Shown: positions 16,354 to 25,131, counted from the first letter of the stretch. The stretch is DNA of 64,000 nucleotides from Sphingomonadaceae bacterium (GCA_024236155.1 JACKLA010000006.1:1-64000); one strand, 5' to 3'. The notes: generated from the letters alone by a model not told the origin. Translations and numbers: made by a program.

Positions 16354-16746
16354 ATGCTTCCGATAACCGCCTCGAAACACCCGACCGGTCTCATCGTCCG
16401 CGCTGGCGACGGCGATACCGATGGTGCGGGCGATTCAGGCGACGAAGGTGAAGGCGAGGTCGGCATTGCCACCAAGACCCGCACCAAACCCAAGAAGCCC
16501 AGCCAATACAAGGTGCTGCTGCTCAACGACGATTACACCCCGATGGAATTCGTCGTGATCGTGCTCAAGCGCTTTTTCCGCATGGATATGGAAGAAGCCA
16601 CGCGGGTGATGTTGCATGTCCACCAGAAGGGCGTCGGCGTGTGCGGTATCTTCCCCTATGAAGTCGCCGAAACCAAGGTGAACCAGGTGATGGATTTCGC
16701 CCGGCAGAACCAGCATCCGCTGCAATGCACGCTCGAGAAAGCCTGA
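16354..16746 (+). CDS. clpS: ClpS adaptor of the ClpAP protease
   Basis: The 130-residue protein has a flexible acidic N-terminus (about 40 residues) and the ClpS core: YKVLLLNDDYTPMEFVV (binding of the N-degron amino group), HVHQKGVGVCGIF and YEVAETKVNQV. ClpS delivers N-end-rule substrates to ClpAP. The ATG at 16354 fits the usual length; the longer frame to 16270 adds residues without similarity. clpA is not in the window; lptF follows after 88 bases. Confidence 0.92.
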   Translation: MLPITASKHPTGLIVRAGDGDTDGAGDSGDEGEGEVGIATKTRTKPKKPSQYKVLLLNDDYTPMEFVVIVLKRFFRMDMEEATRVMLHVHQKGVGVCGIFPYEVAETKVNQVMDFARQNQHPLQCTLEKA

Positions 16747-16834
16747 GCGCAAGCCTGTCGGGTCAGCTTAGGGCATGACCGCCACGAATTTTCGCGCTAG
16801 GGCGCTTGCCGGATAGCAATCGAAAACCGGCACC

Positions 16835-18061
16835 TTGTTCAAATTCATCCCCGCAATCGACCGATATATCCTGCGGCTCGTCATCATGCCGATGATGGCG
16901 GTGTTTGCGATTGCCGCTACGCTGCTGCTGGTCGACAAGATGCGGCGGCTGTTCGATTTTGTCGCGGTAGAGGGCGGCCCGGTTGCCGTAGTGTTCAAGA
17001 TGCTGGGCGCGCTGGTTCCCGAATATGCGAGCCTTGCCATCCCGCTGGGCCTGCTGCTCGGCATCCTGCTCGCCTTCCGCAAACTCGCCACCAGCAGCGA
17101 ACTCGACGTGTTCCGCGCTGTGGGCCTGAGCTATGGGCGGCTGCTGCGCGTTCCCTATATCATCACGCTGGTGCTGATGGCGGTGAATGTCGCGCTGGTG
17201 TTCTATATCCAGCCGATCAGCCGCTATTACTACGAACAGCTCGAATACGAACTGCGCTCTGGCGCGCTCGGTGCCTCGATCAAGGTCGGCGAATTCACCA
17301 CGCTGGCCGACCGCATGGCGCTGAGGATCGAGGAAAGCGAAGATGAAGGCCGCCAGCTCAAGGGCATCTTCGCCCGGGTCGCCAACAGCAAGGGCCAGGT
17401 CCTCTCGATCACCGCGCGCGAAGGCAATTTCCTAGCCACCCAGGACAGCCCCGACACGATTATCCTGCGACTGACCGATGGCACGATCGTGCAGGATACC
17501 GGGGGTGACAAGCAGACCCCGCGCGTTCTCAGCTTCACCCGGCACGACCTGCCGATCGACCTGCCGCGGATCGAGGAATTCCGCCAGCGCGGCGATGCCG
17601 AGCGTGAATATATCCTGCCCGAATTGCTCCGGATCGGCTGGTCGAAAGACGAAACGCAGGAAAAGCGCGACGCAAGCCAGGCCAGTTTCAACTTCCGCAT
17701 GGTCGAAGTGGTGATGATGATCCTGATGCCGCTGCTGGCCGTGGCGCTTGCCATCCCACCCAAGCGATCGACCAGTTCGCTGGGGGTGTTTGTATCGGTC
17801 GTGATGGTCGTCGCCTATCACAAGGTAAACCAGTATGGAGAGGACATTGCCGCGCTCGGCCGGGTCGACCCGGTCATTGCGCTGTGGGGGCCATTCGTGA
17901 TCTTCGCCGTGTTGATCCTGTGGATGTATTACCGCGTCGCCTTCGTCCCCGGCGGGCAGGCGATCGGCGCTCTCGAGGCGTGGTTCGCGAAGCTGGCCAA
18001 GCGTATTCGCAAACTGTTCGGACGCAAGCGGAAGGGGCCTCAACTGGCCCCGGCGGAGTAA
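16835..18061 (+). CDS. lptF: LPS export ABC transporter permease LptF
   Basis: The 408-residue YjgP/YjgQ-family permease has three N-terminal helices, a periplasmic beta-jellyroll-like domain (about residues 140-280) and three C-terminal helices. IDRYILRLVIMPMMAVFAIA, SLAIPLGLLLGILLAF and the coupling-helix region SSELDVFRAVGLSYGRLL are typical. With LptG and LptB it extracts lipopolysaccharide from the inner membrane. Translation appears to start at TTG 16835, which keeps the amphipathic N-terminal helix; the next ATG would remove it. The basic C-terminal tail is 30-40 residues long. lptG follows after 7 bases. Confidence 0.92.
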   Translation: MFKFIPAIDRYILRLVIMPMMAVFAIAATLLLVDKMRRLFDFVAVEGGPVAVVFKMLGALVPEYASLAIPLGLLLGILLAFRKLATSSELDVFRAVGLSYGRLLRVPYIITLVLMAVNVALVFYIQPISRYYYEQLEYELRSGALGASIKVGEFTTLADRMALRIEESEDEGRQLKGIFARVANSKGQVLSITAREGNFLATQDSPDTIILRLTDGTIVQDTGGDKQTPRVLSFTRHDLPIDLPRIEEFRQRGDAEREYILPELLRIGWSKDETQEKRDASQASFNFRMVEVVMMILMPLLAVALAIPPKRSTSSLGVFVSVVMVVAYHKVNQYGEDIAALGRVDPVIALWGPFVIFAVLILWMYYRVAFVPGGQAIGALEAWFAKLAKRIRKLFGRKRKGPQLAPAE

Positions 18062-18068
18062 GCATCAG

Positions 18069-19166
18069 GTGCAGCTCGATTTCTTCCCCTCGCGCACGCT
18101 CACGCTCTACATGGCGCGGCTGTTCATTGCCCGCATCATCGCCATGCTGGCCGTGCTGGTGCTGGTGCTGATGGCGCTCGACCTGCTGGGCAAGACGGGC
18201 GATATCCTTGCGGTGCCGGGCAACGGGCAGGACGAGATACTCACCTATGTCGGCCTGCGTGTGCCGCAGCTGATCGCCAGCTTCATGCCCTATTCGGTGC
18301 TGCTGGCGACGCTGATCACCCTCGTCACGTTGAACCAGAACAGCGAAGTCATCGCGATGAAAGCAGCGGGGCTTTCCGCCCATCAGGTGCTGGCCCCGCT
18401 GCTGCTCACCGCAGCACTGGTTTCGGTCGCCAGTTTCGCTTTCAACGAAAGGGTCGTCACCCGTGCAACCGCAACGCTCAAGGCGTGGGAGGGTAATGAT
18501 TTCGGTCCTGTCCCGCAGGATTCGGGCGAACGCAGCAATGTCTATTTTACCGATGGCCCCAACATCTTCATGGCCCAGCGCCTGACAGGTTCGGGCAAGG
18601 CAACACAGATGGAGGGGGTGACATGGTACAGTCGCGATCCGCAGGGCCTGCTGGCTGAACAGGTAAAGGCCGAACGCGCAACATATGCCGCGCCCGGCTG
18701 GAAACTGGTCGGGGTCGAGACGTTCGATGTTGCCACTGCCGCAAGTGGCGAAAAGCCGGAACTGGTAGTCGGCGAAGGGATCACGCTCGAACAGATCGAG
18801 CTCGACAAGGTCGATGCCGATGCACAGTCGTTCTTCACCCTGTCCGAATCCATCAATGCCTATGAGGCAGCAGGAAGGCGGACCAGCGAACTGCGCGCCA
18901 AATGGTGGCACAAGATTTCCGGCCCGCTGGCGGCATTCCTGATGCCGTTGCTCGGTTCGGTCGCCGCGTTCGGGCTTGCCCGCTCCGGCGCGCTGCTACT
19001 GCGGGCGATCATCGGCATGGCGCTGGGCTTCGCCTATTTCGTGGTCGACAATGCAGCCCTGGCGATGGGCAGTTTCGGCGGATACCCACCCTTCCTGGCA
19101 GCGTGGGCGCCATTTTTCCTGTTCCTGCTGATCGGCGAGACGGTCCTCATCCGCACCGAGGAATGA
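18069..19166 (+). CDS. lptG: LPS export ABC transporter permease LptG
   Basis: The 365-residue partner of LptF has the same topology: helices around residues 15-35, 60-85 and 95-125, a periplasmic domain, and three C-terminal helices ending FLFLLIGETVLIRTEE. Conserved segments include RLFIARIIAMLAVLVLVL, MPYSVLLATLITL and NSEVIAMKAAGLS. The start is GTG 18069. It overlaps the next acetyltransferase by four bases (ATGA), giving a three-gene transcript. Confidence 0.92.
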   Translation: MQLDFFPSRTLTLYMARLFIARIIAMLAVLVLVLMALDLLGKTGDILAVPGNGQDEILTYVGLRVPQLIASFMPYSVLLATLITLVTLNQNSEVIAMKAAGLSAHQVLAPLLLTAALVSVASFAFNERVVTRATATLKAWEGNDFGPVPQDSGERSNVYFTDGPNIFMAQRLTGSGKATQMEGVTWYSRDPQGLLAEQVKAERATYAAPGWKLVGVETFDVATAASGEKPELVVGEGITLEQIELDKVDADAQSFFTLSESINAYEAAGRRTSELRAKWWHKISGPLAAFLMPLLGSVAAFGLARSGALLLRAIIGMALGFAYFVVDNAALAMGSFGGYPPFLAAWAPFFLFLLIGETVLIRTEE

Positions 19167-19684
19167 GCGGCGAGTGGAGCCTGCGGCTGGCACGCCCTGA
19201 AGATGCCCATTCCATGCCCGACATTGAACGCGCTGCAGGCAGCCTGTTCGATACGGTGCCGGGCCTTGCGGGAATAGCCGGGCAGGAAACCGTCCCGATC
19301 GAGCAACTGCTGCGCTACATTCGCAAAGGACACTGCCTCGTCACCCATGTCGGGGGCGAGATGGCCGGCTTCCTTGTCAACGAACCCTTTGGGCGCGAGC
19401 TGCATATCCGGGAATTCGATGTCCACCCGCACTTCCAGCGACGTGGCATTGGTGCAGGTCTGGTCAGGGCGTGCCAGGTCGACGCGCGCAACAGCGGCTT
19501 TGCCGCGCTGACCCTAACCACCTTTCGCGATGTCCCGTGGAATGGCCCCTTCTACGCGCGGATGGGATTTGTCGAAGTGGACGATACCGCTGCACATCCG
19601 CGGCTGGCTGGCGAGCTTGCAGCCGAAGCACTGCACGGCCTCCCGCCCGAACGCCGCTGCGCGATGATCTGCTTCCTCGACTGA
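19163..19684 (+). CDS. GNAT-family N-acetyltransferase
   Basis: The 173-residue protein begins at the ATG overlapping the lptG stop (ATGA). The acetyl-CoA binding motif A is seen as EFDVHPHFQRRGIGAGLVRAC (Q/R-x-x-G-x-G/A), followed by ALTLTTFRDVPWNGPFYARMGF, where the N-x-x-F-Y-x-x-x-G-F motif is typical. The substrate is unknown. Co-translation with lptG may simply reflect compact packing. Confidence 0.88.
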   Translation: MSGEWSLRLARPEDAHSMPDIERAAGSLFDTVPGLAGIAGQETVPIEQLLRYIRKGHCLVTHVGGEMAGFLVNEPFGRELHIREFDVHPHFQRRGIGAGLVRACQVDARNSGFAALTLTTFRDVPWNGPFYARMGFVEVDDTAAHPRLAGELAAEALHGLPPERRCAMICFLD

Positions 19685-19719
19685 AACTGCATCGCCGATC
19701 GGATGCTGCCCGTCGCGGA

Positions 19720-20802
19720 TCAGCGCACGCGCATCGTGCTTCGCGCAATCCGCCCGACAAGATAGAGCATGCCGGGATGGTTCGCCCCGTCATAGGTCGA
19801 ATTCTCACCCAGTTCGCGCTTGAGGCGGCGATGCGCCTCGGGCAACGAGTGATAGGGCATGGAAGGCATCAGGTGGTGCAGTGCATGATACCGCAGGCCG
19901 ACCGGTGCCCACAGCTCGGCAGCAATTCCGGGCGGCGGTACATTGACCGAGTCGAGGAATTGCGCGGTCACCGTCATCGGGTCGCCTTCGTTCTCCCACA
20001 AATGCGCGACAAGCGTGCGCAGCTGGTTGAGCACTGCCGTCAGCGACACCACGGCGAGCGCAATCAGCAGCGGACGCCATCCGAAGGCGAAGACGCTGCC
20101 GATCAGCGCCCATGACCAGACAAAGCCGCCCAGCTCCTGCCAGAATACGCGCGCCTTCATCTCGCCTTCGGGCGGGCGGCGGCGAAACTGCGGGTTGATC
20201 GAGAGCGCAGAGAAGCGTTCCCAGAAGAAGCGCCGAACCGGCGGGAACACCGCCCCGATCGGCACCAGCACGGCACAGCGCACGATAAAGGCAATCGGTG
20301 CCAGCAGCGCGACCAGCACGAACAGCGGCAGGCTCCACGGCTTCATCAGCGCCAGCGGCAAATATTCGGGATCCTCGACCGTGCCATATTGGGTGCGCTT
20401 GTGATGGATCGTATGCACACCCTCATACATATAGCTCGGCACCAGCAGCGGGATGCCGACCAGCACGTTCCACCACAGGCGGAAACCGGGCAGCGCATTG
20501 CGATGGATATGCGTCAATTCGTGGATGAACATCAGTGCGCGGTAGAGCGCAAGCGATGCAACCAGTCCCAGGACGACGGCCAGCGGCACGCTCGAGACGA
20601 GGATCGCCCCGGCCAGTGCAGCATATCCAACCGCAGCCGATATAAGCATATCCGGCCAGTAGATCGCGCCTTTCGCCTGCGCGATATCCTTGGTCAGGTC
20701 GCGCGCAGCGCGCAGCATGTCCTTGTCGTCGGTCGACAGGAATTGCTCGCGCGTTGCACGCTGCGCAGGCGCGGGGGTTGCAGGATCGAAAGTCTGTTCC
20801 AT
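19720..20802 (-). CDS. Membrane fatty acid desaturase
   Basis: The 360-residue integral membrane di-iron desaturase carries the three histidine boxes HELTHIHRN, HTIHHKR and HALHHLMP in the expected order and spacing, with two pairs of hydrophobic segments between them. The first box (HELTHIH) and the overall size fit alphaproteobacterial acyl-lipid or fatty-acid desaturases related to DesA or to CrtR/CrtW-like enzymes. It would introduce a double bond into membrane lipids at the cytoplasmic face. The start MEQTFDP (20802) is favoured over the long upstream extension. Regiospecificity is not readable. Confidence 0.85.
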   Translation of the reverse strand: MEQTFDPATPAPAQRATREQFLSTDDKDMLRAARDLTKDIAQAKGAIYWPDMLISAAVGYAALAGAILVSSVPLAVVLGLVASLALYRALMFIHELTHIHRNALPGFRLWWNVLVGIPLLVPSYMYEGVHTIHHKRTQYGTVEDPEYLPLALMKPWSLPLFVLVALLAPIAFIVRCAVLVPIGAVFPPVRRFFWERFSALSINPQFRRRPPEGEMKARVFWQELGGFVWSWALIGSVFAFGWRPLLIALAVVSLTAVLNQLRTLVAHLWENEGDPMTVTAQFLDSVNVPPPGIAAELWAPVGLRYHALHHLMPSMPYHSLPEAHRRLKRELGENSTYDGANHPGMLYLVGRIARSTMRVR

Positions 20803-20957
20803 TCTCACACGTCCGAATTTCCAGTGACGCGCCTTACAGCAAAAGGCACGGGCAGGACAAACCGGTCCTGTTGGCAAGAGTAATCGACTGCATCGTTCGA
20901 CCCGCTTGCTTGACATGCGCGGATAATCACACACAGGGCTAACCGCCACTGAACAGG

Positions 20958-22124
20958 ATGGACCGCGTGACCGACGAGCAGATAATCATCACCCCGGTGG
21001 ACGACAAGGCCGGGCGCGCCGCCTTTGTCGACCTCGGCCGCCGCTTTGCTGCCGCCACGCCGCACAGCGTGCCGCAGCTGCGTGGCGAGATGCTCGAACT
21101 GGTCGATCCGGCAAGAAATCCGTTTTTCGAGCATGCACGCGTGCAGCTGTTCCTTGCCCATCGCGGGGGGAAACCGGTGGGCAGGATATCGGCGCATATC
21201 GACGAGCTCGCCCTCGAACTGCCGCCCGAACAGGGCATGGGGCCGGGCACGGGCATGTTCGGCTATTTCGACGCCGAGGACGAGGCTGTCGGTGCCGCCC
21301 TGCTCGCCAGGGCGGAAGACTGGCTGCGCAGCGAAGGCATGACCCGCGTGCTTGGCCCGATCTCGATGTCGATCTGGGAAGAACCCGGGCTGCTGGTGCG
21401 GGGGCAGGATCACTCACCCATGATCATGATGGGTCATCACCCCGCCCACTATCAGGGCTGGATCGAGGGGCAGGGCTATGCGCTGGCCAAGACACTGCTG
21501 ACCTATGATCTCGACGTCAGCCATGATTTCCCGCCGCTGATCCGCCGCATCGTCCAGTCGGGCGAGCGCAATGACCGGATCACAATACGCCCGGTCGATC
21601 TTTCACGCTGGGACGAGGAGGTGCAGGTGGTGCTGCACATCCTCAACGATGCATGGTCGAACAACTGGGGCTTCGTGCCCTTTACCGAGCGTGAAATTGC
21701 CTATGCCGGCAAGAAGCTGAAACCACTCATCAAACCCGAACTCAATCGCATTGCCGAACTGGACGGCAAGCCGGTCGCCTTCATGCTGACCTTCCCCGAC
21801 ATCAACGATGTGCTGAAGAAGGTCGATGGCAAGCTGTTTCCTTTCGGCTGGTTCCATCTGCTGCGCTGGCTGCGCACGCCGAAGGATGCGGGCATGCGCG
21901 TGCCGCTGATGGGGGTGCTCAAGGAACTGCACAATTCGCGCCTCGCCAGCCAGCTCGCCTTCATGATGATCAGCGATATCCGTGTCAGCGCGGTCAGGAA
22001 ATTTGGCAGCAAGCGCGCCGAAATCGGCTGGATCCTCGACGATAACCAGGGGATGAAGGCAATCGCAGATGCGATCGAAAGCACGATCAACCGCGAATAT
22101 GCGATCTACGGGAAACAGTTGTAG
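20958..22124 (+). CDS. YghO-like double GNAT-fold protein
   Basis: The 388-residue cytoplasmic protein has an N-terminal GNAT-like half (RISAHIDELA, FGYFDAEDEAVGAALLARAEDWL, GPISMSIWEEPGLLV) and a second half with HILNDAWSNNWGFVPF and AELDGKPVAFMLTFPDIN. This arrangement matches the YghO-type family widespread in proteobacteria, whose function is unknown. The ATG at 20958 or the GTG at 20967 may be the start. It is divergent from the desaturase (155-base gap) and is followed by the sRNA/phyR intergenic region. Confidence 0.75.
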   Translation: MDRVTDEQIIITPVDDKAGRAAFVDLGRRFAAATPHSVPQLRGEMLELVDPARNPFFEHARVQLFLAHRGGKPVGRISAHIDELALELPPEQGMGPGTGMFGYFDAEDEAVGAALLARAEDWLRSEGMTRVLGPISMSIWEEPGLLVRGQDHSPMIMMGHHPAHYQGWIEGQGYALAKTLLTYDLDVSHDFPPLIRRIVQSGERNDRITIRPVDLSRWDEEVQVVLHILNDAWSNNWGFVPFTEREIAYAGKKLKPLIKPELNRIAELDGKPVAFMLTFPDINDVLKKVDGKLFPFGWFHLLRWLRTPKDAGMRVPLMGVLKELHNSRLASQLAFMMISDIRVSAVRKFGSKRAEIGWILDDNQGMKAIADAIESTINREYAIYGKQL

Positions 22125-22202
22125 CTTTCCCGTGCCTCGACCTGCGCTGCCAGCCATAACCGCAGGGACCCGAAGCCCTCCGGAACAATCCGCCAGCAGG
22201 TG

Positions 22203-22290
22203 AAAAAAGGCCCTCTGGTCCAATCGGACCTGAGGGCCTTCGGGATCATGTCACCTGCCGCTTGGACGGGAGGGGGGTCTCGGCGGTGAC
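22203..22290 (-). ncRNA. Candidate stress small RNA with C-rich loop and intrinsic terminator
   Basis: Read leftward from about 22290, the transcript would begin with a 10-bp stem: GTCACCGCCG (22290-22281) pairs with CGGC-A-GGTGAC (22260-22250), with one bulged A. It encloses a 20-base loop containing ACCCCCCTCCCGTCC, which is complementary to Shine-Dalgarno sequences. A 9-base linker leads to a terminator hairpin (22240-22207) with a 9-bp plus 5-bp stem and a T-run on this strand. A GGAAC box lies upstream. No ORF covers the region on either strand. The 5' end is inferred from promoter position and fold. Sequence and structure are seen; expression and function are not known. Confidence 0.6.
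22207..22240 (-). terminator. Rho-independent terminator of the candidate sRNA
   Basis: AAGGCCCTC-A-GGTCC, loop GATT and GGACC-A-GAGGGCCTT form a long stem with one A-A mismatch on the minus strand, followed by a T-run to 22203. On the plus strand there is no T-run, so it is not primarily a terminator for the rightward gene ending at 22124. Confidence 0.85.
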
Positions 22291-22298
22291 AATGATAT

Positions 22299-22323
22299 AA
22301 TGCGCGTCCGCCCGGTCGGTTCC
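22299..22323 (-). promoter_or_regulatory. EcfG-like promoter GGAAC-N16-CATT of the candidate sRNA
   Basis: On the minus strand GGAAC (22323-22319) is followed after 16 bases by CATT (22302-22299), one mismatch from the EcfG consensus CGTT and 9 bases before the predicted RNA start. No TTGACA-like -35 matches the nearby TATATC. Confidence 0.45.
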
Positions 22324-22441
22324 ACGGCAGTGCAGATTTTTTTGCAGATATTGTTCAAATAGCTGTTTTTGTTGTTATTCTACAAACGTCTGAGTGGAAT
22401 TGGTGGGGCTACGCCGGAACGGTCGGCGGGGCAAAAAGACC

Positions 22442-22466
22442 GGAACTTAACCTTCGCGCATGCGTT
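22442..22466 (+). promoter_or_regulatory. EcfG-type promoter GGAAC-N16-CGTT of phyR
   Basis: GGAAC (22442-22446), 16-base spacer, CGTT (22463-22466), 31 bases before the phyR start. It matches the general stress sigma factor consensus exactly. Confidence 0.85.
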
Positions 22467-22496
22467 TGCCCTGCGCACCATAACGGGATGGAACCT

Positions 22497-23288
22497 ATGT
22501 CGCTCGGAACCCAAGTCGCTGCCAATCTCCCCTATCTGCGCCGATACGCCCGCGCCTTGACGGGTTCGCAAGCCAGCGGTGACGCGTTCGTTCGCGCGAC
22601 GCTCGAGGCGGCACTGGCGGATAACGAACTCAAGGCCGCGCTGGCCGATGGCAAAGTCCCGCTATACCGCGCGTTCAATCAGATCTGGTCGAGCGCATGC
22701 GAGGACGCCCCCAAAGCCAATGCGGCCAGCCAGCACGAGAGCGCCGCGCAGGACCGGCTGCGGCGCGTGACCCCGCTCAACCGGCAGGCTTTGCTGCTGA
22801 CCACGCTTGAAGGCTTCTCGGCTGAGGATGCCGGTGCCATCATGGGGCTTGCTGCCGCCGAAGTCGAAAACCTCGTTCGCGATGCAGTCGAGGAAATCGA
22901 CCGCGAATCAACCACCAGCGTGCTGATTATCGAGGATGAGCCGCTGATTTCGATGCAACTGGAAGACCTCGTTTCTTCGCTCGGGCACGAGATTTGCGGT
23001 ACGGCAGCCACGCGGACACAGGCACGCGAAGTAGCGGCGGAAAATTCCCCCGGCCTTGTGCTCGCCGATATCCAGCTGGCCGATGGCTCGTCGGGCCTCG
23101 ACGCGGTCGACGATATCCTTGGCATGGGAAGCGTGCCGGTCATCTTCATTACCGCCTATCCCGAGCGCCTGCTCACCGGAGACCGGCCCGAACCGACCTA
23201 TCTCGTGACCAAGCCGTTCAAGGAAGCCGCCGTGCGCACGGCGATCAGCCAGGCCCTGTTCTTCGGTTCCAGCCGACCGCTCGCCTGA
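22497..23288 (+). CDS. phyR: General stress response regulator PhyR
   Basis: The 263-residue protein has the PhyR architecture: an N-terminal sigma-factor-like domain (sigma2-like about 5-65, sigma4-like about 80-135) and a C-terminal receiver (about 140-260) with IIEDEP, phosphorylatable Asp191 in VLADIQLADGSSG, and YLVTKPF. Phosphorylated PhyR acts as a sigma mimic and removes NepR from EcfG. The ATG at 22497 matches the usual MSLG start and is better spaced from GGGATGGA than the ATG at 22488. It is transcribed from an exact EcfG promoter, giving positive feedback. Confidence 0.95.
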   Translation: MSLGTQVAANLPYLRRYARALTGSQASGDAFVRATLEAALADNELKAALADGKVPLYRAFNQIWSSACEDAPKANAASQHESAAQDRLRRVTPLNRQALLLTTLEGFSAEDAGAIMGLAAAEVENLVRDAVEEIDRESTTSVLIIEDEPLISMQLEDLVSSLGHEICGTAATRTQAREVAAENSPGLVLADIQLADGSSGLDAVDDILGMGSVPVIFITAYPERLLTGDRPEPTYLVTKPFKEAAVRTAISQALFFGSSRPLA

Positions 23289-23304
23289 CATCCATCTTAT
23301 TGGA

Positions 23305-23336
23305 AGGCCCGCGCCGCAGTTGTTCGGCACGGGCCT
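23305..23336. terminator. Hairpin between the convergent phyR and kinase genes
   Basis: AGGCCCG-C-GCCG pairs with CGGC-A-CGGGCCT across an 8-base loop in the 62-base gap between the two convergent stops. It has no T-run on either strand, so termination is only suggested by position. Confidence 0.45.
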
Positions 23337-23350
23337 AGGGTCAGGCCCCC

Positions 23351-25045
23351 TTAATCGGGTGTCATCCAGCCCGGTTTCGGCGGTCGCTTGCTTGCGCGCA
23401 TGGCGAATTCGCTCGGCCGCCTGACGGGTACCAGCAGCTCGCAACGCACGCCCTCACGGCGGAACTCGAGCTGCACCGGGTGACGCAGTTCATGCGCAAC
23501 GATCTTTTCGATCAGGTCGGTGCCAAAGCCGCGCTTGCGATTGGCATCAGGCTCGACCGGAGGACCACCGGTTTCGACCCAGTCGATCCGCACGGTTTCC
23601 GGATCGACCAGTTCCCAGCTAGCCTTCACCTGCCCGCCATTGGCGCTGAGCGCGCCATATTTGGAAGCATTGGTCGCCAGTTCGTGAACCGCCAGCCCAA
23701 GCGACAGGGCATCATTGGGTGCAAGTTCCACATCGGGCCCTTCGAGCACGACAACATTGTCCCTGCGGTTGGCATAAGGGGCAAGTTCGGCCTCGACCAC
23801 ATCGCGCACCGGCGTCACCCCCCAGTCGGACCGGGTCAGCAGGTCATGCGTGGCGGAAAGCGCCCGTATCCGGCCATCGAGGCTTTCGGCGAAATTGTCG
23901 AGCGAGTCGGTCCTGCGGCGGGTCAGGGCGACGATCGACAGCACATTGGCCAGCGTGTTCTTTACCCGGTGGTTGAGCTCGCGGGTCAGCGAATTGCGGA
24001 TCGAATTCTGCTCCTCGAACCATTCGAGCGCGGCACTGTCCTCCCTCGCCTGATGCGTCAGCAGCCGCGCCACGACCATCAGCAGGCTCGCCACCAGCAG
24101 GCCGAACAGCAGGGTGATCATCGACAGGCTGGATAGCGAAGTGCCATCGGAGGATTCGATTTCGAGCACCATGTCACGTTGGGCAATGCGCACCGGTTCG
24201 GTCACGGTGACCCCGGTTTCACTGGTCGGGGCGACCCCGGCAAGCAGCCGGTCGGGGGCGACAGACTGGTCGTAAAGCCGCACGCCGGTCTCCCCCCTCG
24301 TTTCCAGTTCGAGCGCGGAAAGCAGGAATTCCTCCGCGTTGAACGGGCTGTAGATGAAACCCTTGAGCCGGCGCGGGGATCGACCTTCCTGAAACACAGG
24401 CATGTAGATCAGGAAGCCCGGATCGGACCCGGCACCCTCCTGCACCAGCACGACCTTGCCGGATGCCGTCGGGCTCGCGCTGCGCTCCGCATCATCCATG
24501 GCTGCCCTACGTACCGGCTCGGAATACATGTCGAACCCGAGCGCCCGGCGACTGCGTTCGGTATCGGGCTGGAGGAATGTGACCGGCACGATCTGCTGCG
24601 TCCGGTCATCGCCGGGTGCCGGGTGGACCGTGTAGTCGCCGGGGGTGAAGCCATCGATCCGTTGTTCGAACGCGGCAAGCTCCGACGGTCGCAGGCGCCG
24701 TGCCCAACCGATCCCTTCCGCCCCGCGAAAATCGGAATCGAGGTGCAACTGGGTTACGAAGCTCTGGAACGCCAGCGGGTCGATATCTTCGGTTGCGCCG
24801 AACAGTGCCGAGGCAGCGCGCAGGTAAGCGGCCGAACTGTTGCCCCGGCGTTCGACTGCTGAAGAAATTGCCTGCGCACGCTCGCGCAGTTCGGCCCTTT
24901 CGCGCTCATGCTCGCCGCTTTCGATCGCATAAACGCTCAGTGCGGTGATCGCGGCAACCAGCAGGAACAGGGCAACCGGGACCGCACGCGGGTATTCGAT
25001 CAGCAACCGCCGTGATCTGCGTTCGGATTTTTCCTTCGACACCAA
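23351..25045 (-). CDS. CHASE-domain HWE-family sensor histidine kinase (PhyK/Pak type)
   Basis: About 564 residues. A transmembrane helix (VPVALFLLVAAITALSVYA) and a coiled coil are followed by a periplasmic CHASE domain (residues about 60-290), a second helix (MITLLFGLLVASLLMVVA) and an HWE kinase core: RELNHRVKNTLANVLSI (phosphoacceptor His), HELATNASKYGALS and WVETGGPP, the W-x-E pair that names the family. HWE kinases at this position commonly phosphorylate PhyR. The start TTG 25045 or GTG 25042 follows a GAGG; the longer TTG start at 25114 would sit inside the ecfG promoter region. Confidence 0.9.
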   Translation of the reverse strand: MVSKEKSERRSRRLLIEYPRAVPVALFLLVAAITALSVYAIESGEHERERAELRERAQAISSAVERRGNSSAAYLRAASALFGATEDIDPLAFQSFVTQLHLDSDFRGAEGIGWARRLRPSELAAFEQRIDGFTPGDYTVHPAPGDDRTQQIVPVTFLQPDTERSRRALGFDMYSEPVRRAAMDDAERSASPTASGKVVLVQEGAGSDPGFLIYMPVFQEGRSPRRLKGFIYSPFNAEEFLLSALELETRGETGVRLYDQSVAPDRLLAGVAPTSETGVTVTEPVRIAQRDMVLEIESSDGTSLSSLSMITLLFGLLVASLLMVVARLLTHQAREDSAALEWFEEQNSIRNSLTRELNHRVKNTLANVLSIVALTRRRTDSLDNFAESLDGRIRALSATHDLLTRSDWGVTPVRDVVEAELAPYANRRDNVVVLEGPDVELAPNDALSLGLAVHELATNASKYGALSANGGQVKASWELVDPETVRIDWVETGGPPVEPDANRKRGFGTDLIEKIVAHELRHPVQLEFRREGVRCELLVPVRRPSEFAMRASKRPPKPGWMTPD

Positions 25046-25106
25046 GATCGGTTGCCTCACGAAAGCGCGATCCGCAATTGCGGATCGGGATTGTTTACTA
25101 GAAAAG

Positions 25107-25131
25107 GGAACCAAACAGGGGCGCTATCGTT
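25107..25131 (+). promoter_or_regulatory. EcfG-type promoter GGAAC-N16-CGTT of nepR-ecfG
   Basis: GGAAC (25107-25111), 16-base spacer, CGTT (25128-25131), 71 bases before nepR. The element ends CGTTCC, so the opposite strand also reads GGAAC followed after 16 bases by GGTT, a weaker match pointing at the kinase gene. Confidence 0.85.

Noticed and set aside
22207..22240. The hairpin as terminator of the rightward YghO-like gene
   Set aside because: The plus strand has no T-run after the stem, whereas the minus strand has one, so the leftward RNA is the better explanation.
22420..22446. A second GGAAC (in GCCGGAACGG, about 22419) as phyR promoter
   Set aside because: No CGTT follows at 16-17 bases; the GGAAC at 22442 fits exactly.
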